Assembly: GCA_028565635.1 (NCBI GenBank)
Contig: JAOXYB010042505.1
Span: 1 to 12,779, forward strand
Reading direction: 5' to 3'
Origin: Phoronis ovalis
Taxonomy: Eukaryota > Phoronida > Phoronidae
DNA: 12,779 bases
Shown here piece by piece: positions 1 through 8,600 of this stretch (position 1 is its first letter; every line of letters starts with the position of its first letter). The notes beneath the pieces were generated by a model that was not told the DNA's origin, searched no databases, and saw only the letters and a program-made list of their open reading frames with translations. The position numbers were made by a program, and so were the translations under genes.

Positions 1-1983
1 TACATACCAAGATGGCTTTACAACTACAGAAACTACATCATATGATGGGCATCTGTCTGCACCCGCAGACCTCTTGTGCTTATTTCATGTCAACTGTATG
101 TGTATTTTCCCCAAAATTTGTTTTAATTTACCTTTCTAAAACATTTGAATAAGTATGTGGTTTCATGCAGGAGGGAATAAAGCAAATACCTGGCAGTAAG
201 CTGTTTACATGTGACATGGATGTGGTCAATGAACTATAAGTACATATTATGAATAAAACTGACTTAACTTGTCCTGTGTAAATTTATTGAGTACTTAAGA
301 CATTTTTCTCCTGATAACCTTATAAACTATCTAATTCATGATTTACATGTATATATTAACTACATGCACTATTGTTGTGAGATTATAACAATTTTAGGTA
401 TAAAGAATTTATGAATTATCAGTCATCTTATTGAAACATTTTATGTATCTGTAGGTAAGTTTCTATGTAAAAAGATTATCTTTAATATCAAACAAAAATT
501 AGTGGTGGAAATTTAATACAATATGTTTCCCATCTTTGTCAACATGCTATAAAAGTATGCTGAGGACCCTAGAGGAAATGCTTTAACCTTTAAGAATCAA
601 GATGTTTTGTGATTATCCATATTAACAAATTTTGACAAATTTGTAACTTTTTTCCAAACTGCTGATTTTTCTGTTTGCTGTTTGCCCTTATACATATGTC
701 AGTGTCAAATTTGATATATCATCCCCATTGTCTTTAATTGCTGAATTACAGTTTTCTTTCATGATCCTATCAGTAATGAGTTACAATTTTCAACTTTCAG
801 CCATATGTACTTGTTTGTTAATTAGTATGCTATGCATGTATCATTAATTCCAGTTACATAAGAGTCTGGGTACAAATTGATAATAGGTACATACTGTTAC
901 TCCCAATTATAGCTATTACTGGGTTCAGTTGTACAATATGGTAATATATATCATTTGTAAAATTCTGGGCCTGTACTATAATTCAGAATTAAATTATTTG
1001 ATACAAAACTTTGTGTGACTGTGGTCATGAAAAAGTTTGTTCAGTTACCAATCTTTCACTTATTCGCTAGGTAAGTTGTTAGTTGTAATTGACTTATAAA
1101 TTAGAAATGTTTCAATTAGAAGATGTTTGCTTATTAAATATTGCATTATATGCAGTTTTCTAAATAATAAGTTTAAGCAGTTCCTTCATACATCCAGCCG
1201 AGTCTGTAAGTCCGTGTGTTACTAGTTTCTAAAAGTATTTTACTATAGTAGAAGTTAGCCATACATTTTTCTGTATACATCTTAGCTTTTTAAATTTTTT
1301 TGCTATAAGAATATTATTATCATTCAGAAACATACAACAAAGCATTGTCTATCTAATCTGTTATAATAGGACTCCTGGTGAGATCAAAACATTTTAATAA
1401 ACTTTGTATCACAATATTTGTGGAAGCTAATGGTAACATAGTGTTTTCTGTATCCTGCATCCTTTTGGCTTTGTATTCATGGGCAGTTCATAAAAGTTCT
1501 TTTGCTTTTTCTTGAATGTTAACATTCAGTTAGAGGGATAGCAACTTCTGCTAGAATTTGCCATTAATTGTCTACTTCTAATTTTCTGTAAAAAAAATGC
1601 GAGCAACTCAGCAACCTATATATTTTAGTTTATGGTTGAATCTATAAATATGTATAACTGTTTTGTTTCCCTTTTAACTCCTAGAAAATTCCACAAGAGG
1701 AACATATAAAAATGTGGCCATTCCTAGTCCACCAGACCTCAAAAACTTAGTGTTAGCAAGAATCTTTGGATACTGAGAAGTCACAAAATTTATAAATAAC
1801 AAAATTAGCTATCTATTTCAAACCTGAGCCGCTTGTATGAAGAAAAAAAATCAATTATATGTTAATACAACAATAGTAATTTGTAACATTACATTGTTTG
1901 TTCAAAGATAAATTTCCTCTTCAATTTTGTTGAACACATTATACACGTCTGCTGATAAAACAGAACAGAAAATAGAACTTTTA

Positions 1984-1997
1984 ATTGCCATGGTAAC
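1984..1997 (+). promoter_or_regulatory. RFX-type X-box match
   Basis: ATTGCCATGGTAAC matches the X-box consensus RYYNYYWWRRNRAC at all 14 positions and differs from the palindromic GTTNCCATGGNAAC form only at the first base. RFX factors use this site for ciliary and sensory-neuron genes. Here it is intronic, so an enhancer or unrecognised alternative promoter is possible but unproven. Confidence 0.4.
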
Positions 1998-2022
1998 CAT
2001 TTATACTCTGTATTCAAATATC

Positions 2023-2045
2023 TCAGGGTGTTGAAAAAACCCTGA
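2023..2045. repeat. Short inverted repeat, 7-bp stem
   Basis: TCAGGGT (2023-2029) is the exact reverse complement of ACCCTGA (2039-2045), with a 9-nt loop. It is GC-richer than the surrounding intron and lies 25 bp after the X-box match. No function is assigned. Confidence 0.5.
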
Positions 2046-2465
2046 TGAAACTAATTATACTTGATGTGTCCAATATAAGTTTGAATGCATAAATGAACAT
2101 TTTAGTTATATCTGTGTGATTAGCTGATGATTTGTCTATTGGGGAATAATGTGTTTTAATTCAAACAGAATTTTTAGTAGTTATCAGCTTTTAATAATAT
2201 AATATAGGTGTAAGTTGGAAAAGTATGTATGCTGTAAATCACTTTATCTGCTTCCTTCAACATGCTGTTATCAGTAACAGTTTTGTTTGATTTGTGTAGG
2301 ATTCTGTGTTCTCTAGTTTATGATTTCTTACATATAAAACCTTTAACTACAGCAGTATAGTATTCATTCAAGAGTTACTTTGCATATGTGCAGTGTTAGG
2401 AAAACTAAACATTTGAGCAAATTTTCTTGAAGTCTGTGTAATTACTGTTTTCTTTTATTCTGCAG

Positions 2466-2625
2466 GTCCAGTTGCCAAGTGTACGGAGTATGAGTGAAAT
2501 TGCTGCTGATATTTCTCAGAGTACTTCATCACTAACTGGTAGTGTGGGATCGGGAGATTTGCATCGGGCTGACAGCACGCCCACTCTTACACATAATAAT
2601 AGTATGTCATCAACCAAGATTGAAT
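2466..2625 (+). CDS. FRMD4A: Exon A: post-FERM linker with RSMSEIAADI block
   Basis: 160 nt, entered in phase 0 after tgcag and left with one base over at GTAAGT. It encodes 53 residues starting VQLPSVRSMSEIAADISQ, then a Ser/Gly/Thr-rich stretch ending STKIE. The RSMSEIAADI block matches RSLSEIAIDL, which in vertebrate FRMD4A lies just after the FERM F3 lobe and before CUPID, so this exon should follow a FERM-encoding exon outside the window. The other two reading frames contain stops, and frame continuity with the next exon supports the chosen frame. The Ser/Thr-rich part is probably a flexible, phosphorylatable linker. Confidence 0.88.
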
Positions 2626-5600
2626 GTAAGTAAAATTAATTCATTTTGTTTATAAACTCGCGTTCGTTTAGATATTATATTGGTATTATTTTATATTTAT
2701 TCTGCTGAAAAATTACTGCTAGACTTTGATGAAGCCAACTCACCTAATGATTTTACTGCTAGATAAACTGGCCAAATGTGCTGAGAGCCTTTGGATAGCT
2801 GTGTGACTGTGCAAAACACTGTTTTACTAGAATACTGTTTAATCTGCTTCAGTATCAATAGAAGAAATTGAAACACAGCGAGCAGCACAAAGAGAAATGT
2901 TTACTGCATTAAAAGCAAGAAAGGACATTTTGGAAGAACAGCTCAGGAAAAAAAACAAAGAATTACTGGAGATGTGTCTGAAAGAAGGGGTAAGTGTTGT
3001 ACAAAGAGTATACTTCTGTCAAATCAATAATAACTGTATGCAGTTTATTTGTCTAATCAGTCCTAATATGTTGCAAACTTATAAATAAATCTGTCATTAC
3101 TCGCAAAAATACTGTCATCTAGCGTCTTTGTCTTTCTGTTTGCATGGTTGCACAATTGCGATTGATTGTATTCAATTTTGAAGAGTGATAAAAGTGAGTG
3201 AATTGTGATATTCATTGACATTTGCAGCTAGCACTGTTGTGTTGTTGTTTTAGGAAATTACTGGGTTCTTGCCTCAAGACACCCCACTAGCTCCTGGTGA
3301 ACCTGTCCCTCAAGTTAGAAAACGAGTTGGTACTGCCTTCAGTCTTGATAGAAAAATGGTGCAAAACAGAAATAAAATGAGTCGGGTAAGAATAAGGGAT
3401 TTGTTAATTGATATTTATAAATGTCAGGTTTAAGTTTTTACATTATGTTACTCCTAAAAGCTTAAAAATAATGGCATTCACAGGAAAGCCTAGTTATGTA
3501 TTCAATCCATATGTTGCAAAGTTGGTATTGGAATGGGCTAGCTAGGAACTATGGGATATCACTTCATATGTTGACAATCCTGTTAGAACTTGTACTGAAA
3601 CATTTCCACTCTTCCCTTCCATAGTGTCATCTTCATTTACCATTCCCATAATTACTATTAATTTGATCTTTTCCTTCCCACTTGAAATTTACACCATCCC
3701 TACCACTATTGTTACTTGGATTTTATTTGAAAACCTAAGAAAACCTGTTGCTCTGATATGGTGATCTTCAACATATATTAGTACAGTATATAAAAAAATA
3801 TTTCAAAATGTGTCATTCATTACTTTCTGTTATTTTATGTTCATTTGGATTTTAAGATCTCTGTTTCTTATTTTTAAGTTAATAACTTCATTACTTGCAC
3901 ACTCCTTGGTGCATTAAATACTAAAGCCAAAGATATCGGATTACAAGATTTTGAATTGCCTAAGGATTTCTGGAGAAATCTCTTGCCTATGTTTATTGAA
4001 TGTAACTGTGATACTGAACCCAACTTGTCATTAAAATTTTTGAAAATAATGCTGTAGGAAGAAGAAGAACTTGCCAAATTAGAATTAGAGTATGATCTTC
4101 AAAAGCAGATCACGCAAGCTGCTAAGAAGTTAGCAGAAGACAGATCCATTGCAAAAAATGTTCGCAAGCAACGGCGACAAAATTATAATAGGTCTCTTAC
4201 TAAGGTATTGCAAGAGGGTTATGTAGAAAGTTGTTTTTGATTATGCAATTTAGTTCCGAGACAGACACAGACTCTTGATAACTTAATTGATACTTTTAAA
4301 ATTAAAGTAAACTTTAAAAATTATTAAGTAAAAAAATTCATTACTGTAGGCTATTAAATGTGTCTGGATGGTATATTTTACATTTGTGTTGCTGTTACAA
4401 GTGCAAGGTTACACACAGTTCTTTATGTTTGTTTGCCAGAACTTGTCAAACATTTGTACTTTTGTATTAAGATATTTAGACATTGTAATATGTAGATGTC
4501 AAAAGTGATTATTGATTAACTTTGTAATTTAAACATAATTCATTTACAGCTCAAAGATATAGAAAAAAGAGTACAAGAAATGAGGATACGCACTGGTAAA
4601 CCAGACCTGAAGAAGTCCGACAGTGAGTACAATCACATATTAAAATTTTTGAATATTAATTCAAAGAAGCTATCATTTCCTTTTATCCATTTTAGCTTCT
4701 TTGTAATGCATGTTGAATTTGGTGTATTTGTAGCATACATGCCCAAATTCAACATAAGCATTCCAATCCCTAGCATGTGATATTTTTATTTCTGTCCTAT
4801 AGACTAGTACTTCAATTACATATACTGTGTTGGATCTTGTAGACATTAACAATCACTGTTATGTTTATGTTACTGTGGATAATCGATTTCTAATCTGAAA
4901 GTTTTCTTTTGTGAAATAGATACCTGTTAAATTTATTAGCTGTTGGGTTTTTTTTGTTTGGAATTTTCGAGAAAGAACTGTCTAGAAAAAAATCAGTATC
5001 TTTCTATCTAGTAAGAATGCTTCCAGCAAATGTGTGTGTAAGAAGTGCATGCTGGTCTGTTGATTTCATCCTACAACTTGTTGAAATGTCCAGTTATACT
5101 ATCAAAAATGCCGAGTAGTCAGTAAAAGTGAAAATTTAATATATAACATGTTAAAGTAAACATGAAGTATACATATAATGTCAAACAATGTGGCATTTGT
5201 ATTTTAAGTTGTCTTTTTGTTTGAGTCTACGTTTCTACTAAATTTTCTTTACTAAATTTTAACGGTGGTGTATATGGATCAGAATGAACTGTCTGCAGTG
5301 TTTATTAGGTACTAACACTGGTTTGAACCATAAATTTACAGATCAGAGTCTGGACAGCTGGGGACCATTAGATAGTGGTATGTAACTGTTGGCAACTCCA
5401 GCTGCAACTGTTGTGTTTAGTGTTGTCATAATGCTCATAAAATATATGCATGCATGTAATACCTCCTTTTTTGCTAATATAATATAATAAAATAATAAAC
5501 ACGCCATGACCAGTAACCTGTTGCCATTCACTGCAGGATGTTAGAAGTACCTGTCAAAACAATAGCATGTTTCAAGACACTGCCGATAACCTGATAATAA

Positions 5601-8600
5601 TAAGATTTTTGCATGTTAGAAAATATTCCTAGTATATTTACAGTTAGACTGCCATTGAACTCCATATTAGCCTCATCCTACCCAGTCCAATTTCACTCTG
5701 AAGTTATTACTTTTACACTTACCTTACAGCTTAGATCACTTGTGCCTGTTGCTTCTTTTTCTGTTTGGTTTTTTACATTGTAGTTGTCAGTATTTATCAA
5801 TTACACTGTCTTCTTTTTTTATTGTTCGAAGATTTAACTTCATGTCAAATATTGTTTTCCAATACCTGAATGATATGATGTAAAACCCACTTCTCCATTT
5901 TCATCATAACTCTTAAAGATTATAACCAACAATGTATATCAGTGAAATGATACCAGAAATTTTACTTTATTTATTTGGTGATGCTTTCGAAAGTTCCATG
6001 ATACATGGTTGTAAACTCCTAGTCATATGTATGTGGTAATTTAACAGATGTAAAACATAACTTCACAGCACAGCTTAACATAATATGCAATACTGAGTTT
6101 GTATATGTTTAGCCACCATGATAATAAGTTGATTTACATAAATCTACAATGTCTGTATGAATTACATAGATTTGCATGACATGCATGTTTACCTCATTTA
6201 TGCTCCTTCTTGGTCAGGTGTAGTGGTACAGTATAGTTGTAAATGTGAAAGTCAGCCATTCTGAGTACAACCATTTATCAATTGTATACATACATAACAG
6301 CTAACTACTTTTTATGAGTAACAAAATGTGTTTTCATTCTGTAATGACTATTTTAGTAGAAAGAGTATACCTGTTGATATTCTTCAATTTGCTAGTTAAT
6401 TGTATTCCTATGGTTTCAAATAAATTGCCCTTGATTGGATGTCGATTATAATTATTTTAAAGCATAATTTATTTTAATGTGTTCTCTTTGCAGAGCCTGC
6501 TTCTCCAGCAAACTCGCCAGCAGTTGGTCGGCATCATATTCAAGAAGATCCCCAGTCAAAGGTCTCTGTGACATCCTTGCCTCAAGTATGCATGCTTGCT
6601 TAATTTTAGTTTTTAATAACTTTGCAGTAGTAGTTTTGTAGTTAATATTCTTATAAAAACCATATTGCTAGATGAATGTTTGATTTCTATAATAGAAAAA
6701 TGCATGTAAATGTTTCTTGCATGCTGTTGCTTGCAAAAAGTGAGTTTTATGTTGACTGAATCAAGTTTTAATAAAAATTAATTGCCCCAGCATTATGACT
6801 TGCCATGTATATACTTAGACTTTTATTAACATGCGACCATAATCATATATATTCCTGTAATGCAATGTTTTGCAAGAAACTAGTAACATGTATGAGTTAA
6901 TATGTATTGTTAATATGTAGGAGGCAATTGTAGTATTAAAGTTGTTTATCCCTTAAACTACTCTTACAGCTTGTTCAGTGTGAGGGAAGAAATTTTAGTA
7001 ATCGTAGATGGTTAGTTTCTGTAACAATTCTAATACCAGTGTATAGTTGCATCATGTTTCAAATTGCAGTTAAGCATAATTTTTATTTCAATTCGCTGTG
7101 CATGGTACTGCACCTTTAGTATCTCATAATTGCAGGATATACAGTGTCAAGATACCTCAGTTGTTTGAAGCATGCAATAAATCTCGCTTTATCTTGAACA
7201 GGTTGAAATAGTAGAAGTGGAACATCAACGAAGATCATCATCTTCATCTCGATCATCTCACAGATCAGTATCCCCACCTGGTGGGGGCTCAGCTCATCAA
7301 AGATCTCGTGGTCTAACACCAAGTCCTGTGCCTGCAAGGTTTGTTTTATGAGCTTGAAAATATTTAAGTTCTAACAAAAAAACCAGCTAGGCAAGATTAT
7401 TAAGTGGAATTCATGGTATCAACATGTATGATATATATGATGTATGATATATGATTTTAAAAGAAATAACCAAACAATTATTATATGTTAAATAAATTGC
7501 TACTTAATTTTTCTTAAGAATTGTTAGATGTTGCTGTTATGAAAAGTATCTTGAATTTGTCTCCTTATTACAGGGCTTATCATTCAAAAAGTGGCTATAC
7601 TACAAGTCCTGTTTATTCAACAAGAACTCAGTATCGTAACCAAATGTACCCAACTTTTAGTTCTCGCAGTCAGTCTGTCAGCAGCAACCAGTCGGAGTAC
7701 GATAATTTACATAGTAGCCGAAGTTATCCTGCTTTTGATACTGTTAGCCAAGATAGTCGAGAAAGTGGATCTTCATCTCATAGTCATAATTTATATAATG
7801 TTAATACTCTGTCGACATCGCGGTACGACAGTATTGATGACCTGAAAACTCCGACAAATGTCGAGCCTCCTTATGATTTGTTTCAAGATGAACGGTTACG
7901 TGCCAAACATGAAAGCCTAGAACGTCAGTCGCGTCATAGTCAAGGACATTATCAGCAACGTTACGGAAGCTTAGAAAGAAATAGTGGACATCATCAGTTA
8001 CCGCATCTCATGCCATCAAAATTCGGAAGCAAGAGGGACTCGAAAGATTTTGAAAGCATTGATACATATGAACGGGAGAGATATGATAATGATAGAACTC
8101 CAACTCATCCATCTCCTTATGATAATAGCCAGCAGTCACCTCTGTTTCGATATGATGACCCTAGGACGACAAGATACAATTATAGCCCGGCATCATCAGA
8201 AAGTGGATACGTTTCAAGACAAGTGGCTCATACATCAAAATATGAATTAGCAAAAGGACAATACAATGATCTTAGGTCTCCAGAGGGTTTAAAACACACT
8301 AGTTCTGACAGTAGCATACAGCCGCGGATTGATTATGACGAAAATAGGGTAAGAAGGAACTCGAAAGAATCCCCTAGGTATAATCCATATGACCAGAGAG
8401 TTTTTGAAAAACCCACACCTGCTTCTGGTGATGGAAAAAGGTATGATAGTCCACGCTCGGACTCATACCCTGGGATTGCATCTCATGGAACAAATACTCA
8501 GTTTGATAAAAACTCAACACTATATGGTGAAAATCAGAAACCTGTCATATCGCCTTATGACCCTGCACATGTAGAGTGGGTAAAGAGTCTAGAAAGACGT

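Larger units (their letters stand above)
1..2465 (+). other. 3' part of large upstream intron
   Basis: AT-rich sequence with stops in all frames, ending in a pyrimidine-rich tract (tgttttcttttattctgcag) directly before the conserved exon at 2466. I found no exon that both looks coding and has a compatible phase. The first 139 bases are open in one frame, but the only good donor there (GTATGT at 96) leaves phase 1, whereas exon 2466 needs phase 0. Contents worth noting: a 12-bp palindrome at 36-47, an RFX X-box match at 1984-1997, and a GC-richer hairpin at 2023-2045. The rest shows nothing I can name. Confidence 0.75.
4623..5341 (+). other. Intron E/F with two overlapping hairpins
   Basis: 719 bp, GTGAGT to tttacag, phase 1. 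Its first 160 bases hold two inverted repeats (4662-4703 and 4701-4766). The remainder is AT-rich without recognised features. Confidence 0.8.

Noticed and set aside
1-95. Possible 3' end of an upstream exon (frame open from base 2, ending at GTATGT)
   Set aside because: Reads plausibly (TYQDGFTTTETTSYDGHLSA) but leaves one base over, incompatible with the phase-0 exon at 2466, and it does not resemble the FERM F3 end expected there. Splicing to an unseen exon cannot be excluded.
1685-1780. Possible small exon after ttttaactcctag
   Set aside because: One frame is open for about 30 codons (NSTRGTYKNVAIPSPPDLK) but ends in a stop with no convincing donor before it, and it matches no part of the FRMD4 family.
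2042-2127. Box C-like TGATGA and box D-like CTGA about 85 nt apart (snoRNA)
   Set aside because: No terminal stem flanks the boxes, the base before TGATGA is not a purine, and no convincing C'/D' pair is present.
5474-5500. AT-rich simple repeat as a mobile-element trace
   Set aside because: Irregular ATA/AATA tract with no flanking duplications or terminal repeats; ordinary intron composition.
7521-7573. ATG at 7521 as the start of a separate 604-residue protein
   Set aside because: The first 53 bases lie in an intron: a good acceptor at 7573 restores the frame from exon H, the leader residues have no coding character, and the exon phases from upstream fit exactly. An internal start is possible but unsupported.
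7863-7877. PPxY (WW-domain) motif in VEPPYDLF
   Set aside because: The sequence is P-P-Y-D, lacking the residue between the second Pro and Tyr that the motif requires.
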